Assembly (NCBI RefSeq): GCF_030052815.1
Contig: NC_079510.1
Location: forward strand, 47,272,725 to 47,336,724
Direction: 5' to 3'
Length of the DNA: 64,000 nucleotides
From: Hevea brasiliensis
Lineage: Eukaryota; Streptophyta; Magnoliopsida; Malpighiales; Euphorbiaceae
Below are positions 11,624 to 24,608 of this stretch, one piece after another. Each line of letters begins with the position of its first letter. Position 1 is the first letter of the stretch. Position numbers and translations under genes: made by a program. The notes under the pieces are model-generated. The model saw only the letters and a program-made list of their open reading frames with translations, was not told the origin of the DNA and ran no database searches.

Positions 11624-14600
11624 TGTCACACCTTACCCCTCCGTAAGGCATAACATGATCCCATAGAATACTTAATGAACTACCGAACTTCACCTACCGA
11701 TAACTCATTAAGTACCCTACAAGGGATTTTAAAACAATTTTCTTACATTTTGGAAGTGGTGAGCATTTTAGTGAGAATTAAAAACCATTTATTCAAAGCT
11801 TAAGGACTAGTAAAAATTTTTGTCCATTTAAATTTTGCCGCAAATTTTATAAAAATTTTGACAGAGTTCCCTCTGTATTTTGAGAAACCAGTTCTTTAAA
11901 GACCTGTAAAAAAGCACTTCCAAAATATTTCACAACTCCCAATCTCCAATAAAACTCAAATCAACCCAATTCAAATCACTTCAAGGCAATTTCCACAATT
12001 TAATCAAATTTGGTCATCACAAAATTTTTAATACTTCATTAACAAGGCATAAAGCAGAAAATTCATATTTACAAATATTAATTTTATAGAAGCAAACCCA
12101 AAATAATATTATTACAATTTATTTACAACTGCTCAATTTACATTGATACTTATGACATTACAGTATTTACATCAAAATAACCATAAAGGTATAAAACAAT
12201 ACCCGTACAAAAGGGATCAAGAAGTTCTTGTCAATCCATGACTCACTCTCTGCTTTCTCCTTGCTCTTATCTGCATGATAAGAATTAAACTATCGCTGAG
12301 TATAAACATACTCAGTGGTGCACAATAAAAATTTAAAATGCGATACATAAATTATTTATTGATGAAACATAATTTGAATACTTCACAATTACATTTCACA
12401 AATATCAAAGCTCATAACAACTCATTTTGTCAAATAATATATTAAACACAGTTTAGTCAAACAATTTCATAAACACAGTGTTGCCAAAATCATACACAGC
12501 TTAAGCCATGACACAAAATTTCCGATCAATGCCGTGTTGTACACCACGACAAAGCAATCTACAACCCCATTAATCGAAATCAATGAGGGAGGTGGCTAGC
12601 TAGCTAATGAGTACTCATCCGATCTACAACCTCAACTGGCAAGCCAGAGAGGGAGGAAAATAAACGATCTCAACCCCATAAATGGAGGAGGAATAATAAG
12701 TAACTGTCATGCTAAGTGTGAATCAAAAATCCATTTCAAACATTTCATTCAAATATTGCATACAAAAATCAAATCAATTTCCAAAGTTACAATTTGATCA
12801 CAAGGTGGCAACACAAAAGTTCATAAATTCATAATGCGTACTAAATCAATTTTTCAAGGATAAAATGCTTAAATAGGGTTTATTGTGCACAAACCTCAAG
12901 CGAGTCGTCCCTTAGCCTCGACTCGGTTCCTCGGGTTCCTTCCCGATATTCTTTTCAACTGAAACACACAATTTTACAATGTTTCAGTACTAGAACTTAA
13001 CATAAATCCAAAAATAAATTTCACTTCATTTTAACTAGCTCTATTGCGTTAAATTCGACGTTCTCGAAGTTTTTGTGTTTCGGGTTACTATTTACTACAC
13101 TATTCAAGTCAAATTGTTGACTTTTTAAGGCTTAATAGGTATGGGAACTCCAACTTCACCCACATACCACATTTTGGTCATTAAACTTGTTGGTTTTGGT
13201 CATTTTCTCAAAGCTTAGGTCATTTTGGCAAAATTGCCAATTTTCGGTTTTGGTGCTCCGAAGTTGCACTGTTCCATTGGTCGATCTACTGTTGGATTTT
13301 GACAAAACTTCCTTCACATAAAATGTTCCTTAGAGTCTTAAGTGTATTCTCATTTTTGGATCACCTCAATCGGAGTTTTGTAGCTCAAGTTATGGCCAAA
13401 ATAAGTTTACTGTTCACGTGCACTGTTCATACTGGTATTTTGGGTTCTGGCAGATTTTGATCCAACTTTGGTCAGTAATTTAATCAAGTTAAGTTCATAA
13501 TTTGATCTAACTTTCTTCATATGAAATGTTCTACTATGTCTTAGGTTTCCATCGGTTCAAGAATCGCCTAAATCCGAGTTTCCTAGAGAGAGTTATATCC
13601 ATCCAAACATTACTGCTCATATGAAAATCTGCAGAGTTGCAGGTTTGGTAACTCAACTTTGCTCAATAATTTGAATGGGTTAATGGCATAATTTGGGGTG
13701 ATGTTCTTCATGAAAGTTTTAGATCTATATCTCCTCTAACCTCTGGCCAAATTTCAGGTCAATTTGACCTGTCTAACTCGAGTTATGACCAAATGAACAG
13801 TTACTGTTCATTTGGTCAGTTTGGTGCAGTGGCAGCCTGCTGTTCATTTGGTCAGTTTGGTGCAGTGGCAGCCTGCTCTCATTTCACTTTGATCAATTGT
13901 TTCACCAAGTTTTAGTCAGTTTTTTGCCATGGTTCCTTAATGAAAATTGTGCTATTTTATGTCTATTTTCATCCCCAATTGGTGGCATATCAATTGGACT
14001 TGTAAAATTTGAGTTTTGGTCCTTCAAAGTGGGTTTGGTCATGCTGCATTTACCTCCGAATTTAACTTAGTTTCCTATCATTCCCAACACAAGTTATTTG
14101 GTCATAATTGACCATTATTTCACTCCACAATAGGTCCAACATGCCATTTATGCATTTTTCCAAAATTTGGTTCACAAACCCTAGCATTCAAAACCCTAAC
14201 TCATCAATTTCACTACTTTGTTGCAATTAATCACACCTAATGGTTTTAATACTAATCATTCAACTAAGGAAGGTTTCTAAACTCATTTAAATGTATCATA
14301 TTCATGCAAATCACACTCCTCTCAAGCTGCCCGAAAATTCAGTTTGGTTCTTCCCCCATTTTCATTTCATTTAAATCAAGTTCTAAGCTCATTTCAACCA
14401 CTAGTTATGCATGTAAATGGAAAAATAAGGAGTTTGATATGCTAACCTCACTTAAAGCTTCAAATCACTATCTTTAACTCCTCTTTCTTCTTGAAATCCT
14501 CTTCTTAAGTTGAGATCACAAGTTCTAGTGAGGTATTTAAGGGAGTTATGTTGATTAAGTGGAGAGAATCAAGCTTAATTGTAAGCTTAAGGAAGAAAAT

Positions 14601-15322
14601 TTCATGGAGATGAGAGGGAGAAGGTGGGCGGCAACCAAGGGAAGAAGAAGACCTTTTTGTTTCTTTTTTTTTTCTTTTCCTTTATCTAATTTAATTTATG
14701 GAAGACCACAAAAAAAATCCCAATTAAATAATTCAATTTATTAATTTAGTTATGGCATCATGCATGATGTCATAACTTTTGACTTTTTCATTTTCATCTC
14801 TTTTTTTTTTTTCTATTAGTTCTTTAATTTAATTCTCGATTCCGAAATTTTCTTTTCTCCGATTTTATTTGACAGTTAGGTCAGGAGTCAGCTCTCGGGG
14901 TCAATTGACCAAATTGCCCCTCGCCGGTTCATCCCGGTTTGCAAATAATCCAATATTTCTTCCGGCTCCCTGACCTAATTATTTGACTGGCTTAACAGTT
15001 CTTTTTCGTGATTTTCTCTTCTCCACTGTGTTCATAAGGGTCCTAAGGACAGCAGCGTCACTTTTTACAGTTCGAAATTTGAGTTTAAAATGACTTCGCA
15101 GTCGTTCCCGAGGAGGTCACTCATCGCTGTGACTCTCGGCTCGTTTAACCTCTTATGTTCTGTTTTTCTTATTTATAGTTAACTAATTAAACATTACTAA
15201 TTATTTGTGTTTATGGCTTCTCAAGTTGTCTTAAGTGTGGCTCTAATCTCCTTAATTGTCCGAACCGACATCGGTCACCGAAACAATGAAATATACCAGG
15301 CTATACCAATAGGGGTGTTACA
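11624..15322 (-). repeat. Element B 3' LTR
   Basis: On the minus strand it begins TGTAACACCCC and ends GGTGTGACA. It is 3699 bp, against 3679 bp for the partner at 52014-55692, and very similar to it. It carries a private 36-bp tandem duplication at 13804-13875. A region from about 13190 to 14000 is built of degenerate ~190-205 bp modules. Confidence 0.95.
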
Positions 15323-15340
15323 ATTCTCCCCCCCTTAAAA
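15323..15340 (-). promoter_or_regulatory. Element B polypurine tract
   Basis: The minus strand reads AAGGGGGGGGAGAAT immediately before the LTR start TGTAACACC. It is the plus-strand primer for reverse transcription. Just upstream is an AAATTTCGAGACGAAATTT motif, characteristic of the gag-pol end in this clade and also retained in element C. Confidence 0.85.
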
Positions 15341-15369
15341 TAAATTTCGTCTCGAAATTTTACCTGGCA

Positions 15370-15993
15370 TCAATCTCTGAACAGCTGTGGGTGTTGTCTC
15401 CTCATGTCCTCCTCTCGTTCCCAAGTAGCTTCTTGGCCCGAATGATGGTTCCACAGCACTTTTACCAATGGTATCTGCTTGTTCCGTAGCTGCTTCACCT
15501 CATAAGCCAGAATCTTTATGGGTTCTTCTTCATATGTGAGGTCTGGGTTTACTTCAATTTCTTCTACTGGTAGTACATGAGATGGGTCTGATCGATACCT
15601 CCTCAACATCGACACATGGAAGACGTTATGTATCTTCTCTAACTCTGGAGGTAGTGCCAAACGATAAGCCAAAGGACCCACTCTTTCCAATACCTCATAT
15701 GGCCCGATAAAACGAGGACTTAGTTTCCCGTTCCTGCCGAATCTCATAATCCTCTTCCAAGGAGAAACCTTAAGGAACACTTTCTCACCCACTGCATACT
15801 CAATATCCCTTCTTTTCAAATCAACATAGGACTTTTGATGGTCTGATGCAGTTTTAAGTCGGTCTCTGATTACCCTGATTTTCTCTTCAGTCTGTTGAAC
15901 AATTTCGGGTCCAATCATTTTTCTTTCACCCACGTCATCCCAACACAACGGGGTTCTACATTTCCTGCCATACAAAGCTTCATATGGAGGCAT
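15370..15993 (-). CDS. Element B integrase C-terminus with chromodomain-like tail (pol fragment)
   Basis: This open stretch of 207 codons is the last part of pol. It starts within the integrase C-terminal region (MPPYEALYGRKCRTPLCW), continues through the basic/proline-rich GPY/F-like part (SPRFIGPYEVLERVG, about residues 90-105) and ends with a chromodomain-like module (VKVLWNHHSGQEATWE, about residues 178-193). Chromodomains of this clade direct integration to heterochromatin. It is separated from the upstream pol ORF by a single TAG at 16030-16032, in the same frame; the frame is continuous apart from that stop. Confidence 0.9.
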   Translation of the reverse strand: MPPYEALYGRKCRTPLCWDDVGERKMIGPEIVQQTEEKIRVIRDRLKTASDHQKSYVDLKRRDIEYAVGEKVFLKVSPWKRIMRFGRNGKLSPRFIGPYEVLERVGPLAYRLALPPELEKIHNVFHVSMLRRYRSDPSHVLPVEEIEVNPDLTYEEEPIKILAYEVKQLRNKQIPLVKVLWNHHSGQEATWEREEDMRRQHPQLFRD

Positions 15994-16029
15994 CCCAATG
16001 CTTGATTGGTAGCTATTGTTGTAAGCAAA

Positions 16030-17568
16030 CTAAATCAAAGGCAAGTGTGTATCCCAACTACCCTCAAACTCAATCACACAAGCCCGTAGCATGTCCTCCA
16101 AGATCTGAATTACCCTCTCAGACTGGCCATCTGTCTGTGGGTGGAATGCAGTACTGAAGTTCAATCTAGTTCCTAGGGCTCTCTGAAGACTACCCCAAAA
16201 TCTAGAAGTGAACCTAGGATCTCTGTCTGATACAATAGATACTGGCACTCCATGAAGTCTCACAATCTCATCAATGTACAACTTGGCCAATCTGTCCAAA
16301 CTGTAGTCCATTCGGACTGGCAGAAAATGAGCAGACTTAGTCAGTCTATCGACAATGACCCATACTGCATCATGACTCTTCTGTGTCCGCGGAAGTCCCA
16401 TTACAAAATCCATTGTTATTCTTTCCCATTTCCATTCTGGCACTGGTAGTGGATGTAACAACCCAGTTGGTACTTGATGCTCTGCCTTTACTTGCTGACA
16501 AGTCAGGCATTTGGATACAAACTCTGCCACATCTCTTTTTAAACCCATCCACCAGTAATGCTCCTTTAGCCCTCTATACATTTTTGTACCACCAGGGTGC
16601 ATAGCAAAAGGAGACTCATGTGCTTCTTTCAAAATGACCTGCCTCAAATCAACATCATTAGGAACACATATTCTACCCTGGTGTAGCAGTAAACCATCAT
16701 CTCTGATTGAGAACTCTGGTTTCTTGCCCTGTCTGACTTCTTCCAACAGCTTCTGATACCTTTCATCATTCTGAGCAGCCATTCTGATCTGATCAATCAA
16801 GACTGGCTGTACATGCCATGCAACTGCTGCCTGCCCATCATCATTAATCTCTAAACTGGCATGTAATGATCTCAACTCATGTACCAAAGACAAAGGAGTA
16901 ACTTGTAGACTTGCCATAGTCTTGCGACTTAGGTTGTCAGCCACAACATTAGCTTTCCCTGGCTGATAGTCTATCAGACAATCATAGTCTTTTATCAACT
17001 CTAACCATCTCCTCTGTCTCAAATTCAACTCTTTCTGGGTGCCCAAATACTTCAAACTCTTATGATCTGTGTAGATGTAACATTTCTCCCCATACAAATA
17101 ATGTCTCCAGATCTTAAGAGCAAACACAATGGCTGCAAGCTCCAAATCATGTGTTGGATAATTTCTCTCATGCGGTTTCAGCTGGCGTGATGCATAGGCA
17201 ATGACATTTCGATCTTGCATCAACACACAACCTAACCCATTATGAGAAGTATCGCTGTAAACTGTATATTCTTTACCCGGTGTAGGTAAAGTCAGGACTG
17301 GAGCCTCAGTCAAACATCTCTTCAATTCATCAAAACTTTGCTGGCATTTGTCTGTCCACTGAAATTTCACATCCTTTCTATGCAGCTTGGTCAATGGAGA
17401 TGCCAACATGGAGAATCCCTTCACAAATCGACGGTAATATCCAGCTAACCCCAGAAAACTGCGAATCTCTGTGACATTTCTGGGTGGCTTCCAATTAAGG
17501 ATAGCTTCAATCTTGCTAGGATCTACCTTAATACCCTCTTATGATACTACGTGCCCCAAAAAGGATAT
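16030..17568 (-). pseudogene. Element B RNase H and integrase core (pol fragment)
   Basis: The 464-codon open frame (16030-17424) continues upstream in frame to stops at 17538-17540 (TAA) and 17569-17571 (TAG). RNase H shows the [10 protein letters not shown] motif. Integrase shows the HHCC zinc site (HPGG, then CLTC) and the catalytic D, D, E in [16 protein letters not shown] and QTDGQSERV. It normally cuts host DNA and joins the cDNA ends. Domain content and order are normal for a chromovirus. The two stops near 17540-17570 and the TAG at 16030 prevent one polyprotein from being made. Confidence 0.92.
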
Positions 17569-18067
17569 CTACTTCAGCCAAAATTCACATTTCGACAATT
17601 TGGCGTATACCTGTTTCTCCCTCAAAGTCTGCAGTACAATCCGCAGATGTCTATCATGCTCTTCTGCATTCCTCGAATAAACCAATATATCATCGATAAA
17701 TACCACAACAAACTGATCGAGGTATGGTCTGAAGATAGTGTTCATCAGATCCATAAAAGCAGCCGGAGCATTAGTTAACCCGAATGGCATGACCAAGAAC
17801 TCATAATGGCCATAGCGGGTTTTGAAGGCAGTTTTAGAAATACTCTGCTCTTGTACTTTCAATGATAATAACTCGATCTCGTGTCAATTTTGGAGAACAT
17901 ACCGCACCTCAACTGATCAAACAAGTCGTCAATACGGGGTAATGGGTATCTGTTCTTTATTGTCACCTTATTCAACTGTCGATAGTCAATGCATAACCGG
18001 AGAGTGCCATCCTTCTTCTTTACAAATAATACTGGCGCTCCCCAAGGTGACACACTAGGGCGGATGA
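17569..18067 (-). pseudogene. Element B reverse transcriptase core, frameshifted and split by element C
   Basis: 17569-17862 encodes [12 protein letters not shown] and the catalytic FIDDILVYS box. 17859-18067 encodes the upstream RT part ([22 protein letters not shown]) in a different frame, so a frameshift lies near 17860 (18089 and 17862 are in different phases). RT coding continues at 49872 after element C. The codons between 18068 and 18089 that extend this frame belong to C's LTR. Fold and motifs are those of Ty3/Gypsy RT. Confidence 0.9.
18063..18067. repeat. Target-site duplication GATGA of element C
   Basis: GATGA before TGTAACATCC. The partner is 49872-49876. Confidence 0.92.
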
Positions 18068-21000
18068 TGTAACATCCTCCCGGTAGCAACTCCGTACATT
18101 CTACTGTTCCAGTGACCAGTGTCGGTCCGGACAGCTAGAACGTCCGGAAAAATATTTAAACTAAAGTGAAGAACCATAATTAACTCAAATACTAATAAGA
18201 AAAATTTAGTAAAAAAATTTTAGAAATGAAATACAACTAAGTCAAATGAGCCGGTGCCCAAGCGATGGGTAACCCAGAGGGAAGTTGCGGTTCTCGCAAC
18301 GAGGAGCTATAGACTCGGGGGAAAAATTATAAAATAATTTTTGGGACTCCAGAGAAGGGTCATTGAGGTTCCTATGGCATTAGAATGCCAAGAAAATATT
18401 TAGAAAAATTTTTCAATCGGTACAGACAATTTTGACCCGTTAAGCCAAACGGAGGGCATTTTGGTCATTTCGCCTTCAGAGACAATTTTTGACCGACTTG
18501 TCCAGTTAAGTAAATAATTATTATGATCTAAAATATGAATAAATATTACTAAAAATTAAAGTGAAAATGAGTAGAGAAAAGAAGAAAAGAAAATGAAAGA
18601 AAAACCTAAATATGACATCACATGATGTCATTTGGAAGGCTTCCACCAATCACAACCCAACAAGCCAAATTAAAAGAGATAAAAACTAATTAAAAAGAGA
18701 CAAAATGAAAGACCAAATCTGCACTCCCATCTTCATCCTTGGGCAGCCAAAATGTAGAGAAAGAGAGGAGAGGGTTTCCACCATAGTTCAAACTTCCAAG
18801 CTTGGAAACCTTGCTTATCTTGCACCAAAAACCCTAGATCCCTTCAATAAAAATTACCCCCACACCTTGTAGGAGTGTTTGGCAGCCAAGAAAAGCCAAG
18901 AAAGTGAAGGAATTGCTTGGGAAAACTCTGCTAAAAAAAAAAAGTTAGTGCTAACTCTTACATTTTTCTTTTTATTCCATGTTAGGAAGTTCAAGTGAAT
19001 AAGAAATTGTTAAGAAATTGAATAAAACACTTATGTAGGAGTATGTATGAATGGTGGCAGCCAAGAGAGGGTTAGGGTATTGATGGTTTAATTGCAATTA
19101 AGTTGGTATATTAATGTCAATTAATGCATATATATGAATTGGAGTTTAATGGAGTTGAATTTTTTGAGTTTGTATGAGAATGAGATTTGATCAATTAGGG
19201 TTAGTATGAAAATTGGAGATATTGTGTTTAAATGATTAATGGACATTCTAGTGGTCAATTGGTGACCATTTAAGGCAAGTTAATCATAATTTGAAGTGAG
19301 TTAATGCATGGCAAAACTGAAATGGAAGGCTGCCCAATGAGTGCAGCAGGGTGACTGAAATTTCAGTCCACTTGGACTGCCATATCATTGGCTGTGTTGG
19401 TCCAATTGGTGTTTGGCCAATTGGACATGAAACTAGGCTTATAATGGCACATTTTTGCTGAAGAAACCATGCCCAAAAGACCAAAGCAAGAGGACCAAAA
19501 GTTGGCCCCAATCCGGACACCTTGCAACAGCACCTGCAGAAATGACCAAATGAACAGTAACTGTTCATTTGGCCATCACTCACTGTAGATATGGTCAATT
19601 GACCTGAAATTTTTACAGCAACAAGTTAAGACATAGACAAACAACTTTCATGAAAAAACCTACCCCAAATTATGACCAGAACCAAATCAAATCATTGAGC
19701 AAAGTGAAGTTTACTGTACTGAGATTTCCAGAATTTTCATTTGAGCAGTAATGTTTGGATGGCTATAACTCTCTCTAGAAAACTCGGATTTAGGCGATTC
19801 TTGAACCGATGGAAACCTAAGGCATAGTAGAACATTTCATATGAAGAAAGTTAGACCAAATTATGAACTTAACTTGGTCAAATTACTGACCAAAGTGGGA
19901 CCAAAATCTGCCAAAACCCAAAATTTCAGCGAGAGCGATTGCGTGAGCAGAAACTTATTTTGGCCATAACTTGAGCTACAAAACTCCAAATGGAGTGATT
20001 CAAAAAAAGAAATTCAACTAGATAAGGAACATTTTCTATGAAGGAAGTTTTGTCAAATTCCAACAGTAAATCGACCAATGAAACAGTGCAACTTCGGAGC
20101 ACCAAAACCGAAAATTGGCAATTTTGCCAAAATGACCTAAGCTTTGAGAAAGTGACCAAAACCAACAAGTTTTAAATGAAAAATGATAGTATGTTGGAAG
20201 TGCCAAAGTCAATGTACATATTTTCTATGCAAAAGTCAACATTTTAGTTGACTAATGAAGTGAATAGTGACATGAAAACTTGAAATAAGCTTGGAAATGG
20301 ATTTGGTAATTGATTCCAACAAGTTTTAAATGCAAAATGTGGTACATCGGAAGTGTTAAAACCAATGCAACTATTTTCTATACAAAAGTCAACTTTTTGT
20401 TGATCAATGAAGTGAATAGTGACACCAAAACTTGAAATTCAAAAATTGTGAAACTTAAAAGTGCAAAATGCCCTAGTAGACCTAATGTGATTGGTTTGGA
20501 TAGGTTGGCATGCCAATAGGGTATTGTTTTAGCAGTACTGCGAAAGGCTTTATGCCTGTATTCATGGCTTTATGCCCGTATTCATGGCTTTATACCCGTA
20601 TTCATGGCTTTTATGCCCGATCATGTGATATCATGGCTTTTTAGCCATATTGACTGCATACGTGGTTGACGTTCTGCGTCCCATGGTATGACGGCCCGAG
20701 GCACCGCGGTGTCCAGTGCCAACGACCCGTTATCCAGTCCGGTCAATTTGTATAGGTTACTTGGGCATGGAAAAGTATAACTGTAATTGAACTGATTGTT
20801 AAAGAAAATACGAAAATTAAATATCAGGAATGATTATGATAGAATACAAAGAAACTCAAGATCATGAAGAAAATAATTAACAAAATGCATGAAGAAGTTA
20901 ATATCATAAAATGTAATTAGCCCTCGACTAAACATTAAGTTGGTAATTATTCAGTTCTTATGAACACAATGGCTAAGAAATTATGATTTTTATTTGCATA

Positions 21001-21675
21001 TTATATTTCTTGTATTATTGGCACCACTAAGCTTTATGCTTAGCGCGTCGCTTTTGCAACGCGTAGGTACTGAAGATTTGGACAGAGGGCCCAGTAGACC
21101 ACAGATTCGGTAAGGCAGTTCACAGTTCTGCATAGTGTCCGTGTCACCTCAACTTCTGCAGTGCATTGGTAGGACACTAGGTGTCATTTTGGCATTTTGT
21201 AACTAAATTTTTATTTTCTCATATGTAATTGGATCTATGTAATGTATTTTGATGTTCATGTAAATAATGAAAGTTATGGTCATGATTGCAAATTTGAGCA
21301 TTTATTTATTGTTTGTATATGAGTATTATGAGAAATGGATGGTTGAGAAATGAAAAGGTTGTTAAGAACTGAAATTGAAAAATGTTGAGATCTTGATAAA
21401 TGGAGTTGAGATGATTGAATATGATCATAGGAAGTGTTTTTCACAGGTTCCGAAGAACGGTTTCCTCCATTTTTAGCCGGTATTCTGCCGGATTTTCTAT
21501 AAAATTCTCGGAACCTCAAATAAATTATAATTTCGATAAATGGCTTAAATAAATTATATTTCACAAGTTATATTCAAAAGGAAGAATAAAAATGAATTAA
21601 GATAAAATAGAGTGCTCGGCACACTGAGTGGCATAACTTGCTCGGCTACACTGTAATCGGGTAAGGGGTGTCACA
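18068..21675 (+). repeat. Element C 5' LTR
   Basis: It starts TGTAACATCCTCCCGGTAGC and ends GGGTGTCACA; 3608 bp. It contains a block (about 19560-20170) that matches, in inverted orientation, the ~190-205 bp modules of the A and B LTRs. A 20-bp tandem repeat lies at 20546-20624. Minus-strand open stretches here are LTR sequence, not host genes. Confidence 0.95.
20546..20624 (+). repeat. 20-bp tandem repeat in C 5' LTR
   Basis: Unit GGCTTTATGCCCGTATTCAT, three near-perfect copies and a partial fourth. The 3' LTR has four copies and a partial at 24510-24608. Confidence 0.85.
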
Positions 21676-22030
21676 TTTAGTGGTATCAGAGCACGGTTTA
21701 GGCGTTTCTGGACCTAGATAGATTGCATATCATGCATTGCATTCATAAGAGTCGTGGTGACACTATTGCAGATCTGTATTTCCTGTTTATTTTAGGTTAA
21801 GGTATGGAATAAGAGAGTGAAGAGACAATGAGATAGCGAATGGAGATGAGAAGGAGACTATATTTAAGATGAAAAATGATGAGTACATAACTGTTTGAGG
21901 ATGAGATTGAGACTAAGGAGAAAGTGAAGTAGGATAACACGGAAAGGTGAAGAAATAAAGAGGTAGTAGCTCCTTGGCTATTTACACTGGGTAAATTTCG
22001 AGGACGAAATTTAAATTATAGGGGAAGAGT
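21676..22030 (+). other. Element C internal region, non-coding
   Basis: 355 bp holding the primer site, an AG-rich middle without an open frame of note, AAATTTCGAGGACGAAATTT near 21997-22016, and the polypurine tract ATAGGGGAAGAG just before the LTR at 22031. The last motif is the pol-end signature seen in element B, so gag-pol was probably deleted from a B-like ancestor. Confidence 0.85.
21681..21696 (+). promoter_or_regulatory. Element C primer-binding site
   Basis: TGGTATCAGAGCACGG, five bases after the LTR end; its first 12 bases fit plant initiator tRNA-Met. Element B has the same first 12 bases. Confidence 0.88.
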
Positions 22031-24509
22031 TGTAATATCCTCCCGGTAGCAACTCCGTACATTCTACTGTTCCAGTGACCAGTGTCGGTCCGAACAGCTA
22101 GAACGTCCGGAAAAATATTTAAACTAAAGTGAAGAACCATAATTAACTCAAATACTAATAAGAAAAATTTAGTAAAAAAATTTTAGAAATGAAATACAAC
22201 TAAGTCAAATGAGCCGGTGCCCAAGCGATGGGTAACCCAGAGGGAAGTTGCGGTTCTCGCAACGAGGAGCCCTAGACTCAGGGGAAAAATTATAAAATAA
22301 TTTTTGGGACTCCAGAGAAGGGTCATTGAGGTTCCTATGGCATTAGAATGCCAAGAAAATATTTAGAAAAATTTTTCAATCGGTACAGACAATTTTGACC
22401 CGTTAAGCCAAACGGAGGGCATTTTGGTCATTTCGCCTTCAGAGACAATTTTTGACCGACTTGCCCAGTTAAGTAAATAATTATTATGATCTAAAATATG
22501 AATAAATATTACTAAAAATTAAAGTGAAAATGAGTAGATAAAAGAAGAAAAGAAAATGAAAGAAAAACCTAAATATGACATCACATGATGTCATTTGGAA
22601 GGCTTTCACCAATCACAACCCAACAAGCCAAATTAAAAGAGATAAAAACTAATTAAAAAGAGACAAAATGAAAGACCAAATCTGCACTCCCATCTTCATC
22701 CTTGGGCAGCCAAAACGTAGAGAAAGAGAGGAGAGGGTTTCCACCATAGTTCAAACTTCCAAGCTTGGAAACCTTGCTTATCTTGCACCAAAAACCCTAG
22801 ATCCCTTCAATAAAAATTACCCCCACACCTTGTAGGAGTGTTTGGCAGCCAAGAAAAGCCAAGAAAGTGAAGGAATTGCTTGGGAAAATTCTGCTAAAAA
22901 AAAAAGGTTAGTGCTAACTCTTACATTTTTCTTTTTATTCCATGTTAGGAAGTTCAAGTGAATAAGAAATTATTAAGAAATTGAATAAAACACTTATGTA
23001 GGAGTATGTATGAATGGTGGCAGCCAAGAGAGGGTTAGGGTATTGATGGTTTAATTGCAATTAAGTTGGTATATTAATGTCAATTAATGCATATATATGA
23101 ATTGAAGTTTAATGGAGTTGAATTTTTTGAGTTTGTATGAGAATGAGATTTGATCAATTAGGGTTAGTATGAAAATTGGAGATATTGTGTTTAAATGATT
23201 AATGGACATTCTAGTGGTCAATTGGTGACCATTTAAGGCAAGTTAATCATAATTTGAAGTGAGTTAATGAATGGCAAAACTGAAATGGAAGGCTGCCCAA
23301 TGAGTGCAGCAGGGTGACTGAAATTTCAGTCCACTTGGACTGCCATATCTTTGGCTGTGTTGGTCCAATTGGTGTTTGGCTAATTGGACATGAAACTAGG
23401 CTTATAATGGCACATTTTTGCTGAAGAAACCAAGCCCAAAAGACCAAAGCAAGAGGACCAAAAGTTGGCCCCAATCCGGACACCCTACAACAGCACCTGC
23501 AGAAATGACCAAATGAACAATAACTGTTCATTTGGCCATAACTCACTGTAGATATGGTCAATTGACCTGAAATTTTTACAGCAACAAGTTAAGACATAGA
23601 CAAACAACTTTCATGAGAAACCTACCCCAAATTATGACCAGAACCAAATCAAATCATTGAGCAAAGTGAAGTTTACTGTACTGAGATTTCCAGAATTTTC
23701 ATTTGAGCAGTAATGTTTGGATGGCTATAACTCTCTCTAGAAAACTCGGATTTAGGCGATTCTTGAACCGATGGAAACCTAAGGCATAGTAGAACATTTC
23801 ATATGAAGAAAGTTAGACCAAATTATGAACTTAACTTGGTCAAATTACTGACCAAAGTTGGACCAAAATCTGCCAAAACCCAAAATTTCAGTAGGAACAG
23901 TGCACGTGAACAGTAAACTTATTTTGGCCATAACTTGAGCTACAAAACTCCAAATGGAGTGATTCAAAAAAAGAAATTCAACTAGATAAGGAACATTTTC
24001 TATGAAGGAAGTTTTGTCACATTCCAACAGTAAATCGACCAATGAAACAGTGCAACTTCGGAGCACCAAAACCGAAAATTGGCAATTTTGCCAAAATGAC
24101 CTAAGCTTTGAGAAAGTGACCAAAACCAATAAGTTTTAAATGAAAAATGATAGTATGTTGGAAGTGCCAAAGTCAATGTACATATTTTCTATGCAAAAGT
24201 CAACATTTTAGTTGACTAATGAAGTGAATAGTGACATGAAAACTTGAAATAAGCTTGGAAATGGATTTGGTAATTGATTCCAACAAGTTTTAAATGCAAA
24301 ATGTGGTATATCGGAAGTGTTAAAACCAATGCAACTATTTTCTATACAAAAGTCAACTTTTTGTTGATCAATGAAGTGAATAGTGACACCAAAACTTGAA
24401 ATTCAAAAATTGTGAAACTTAAAAGTGCAAAATGCCCTAGTAGGCCTAATGTGATTGGTTTGGATAGGTTGGTATGCCAATAGGGTATTGTTTTAGCAGT
24501 ACTGCGAAA

Positions 24510-24608
24510 GGCTTTATGCTTGTATTCATGGCTTTATGCCTGTATTCATGGCTTTATGCCTGTATTCATGGCTTTATGCCCGTATTCATGGCTTTTATGC
24601 CCGATCAT
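24510..24608 (+). repeat. 20-bp tandem repeat in C 3' LTR
   Basis: Four copies plus a partial of the unit also present in the 5' LTR, one copy more than there. Reflects slippage after or during insertion. Confidence 0.85.
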
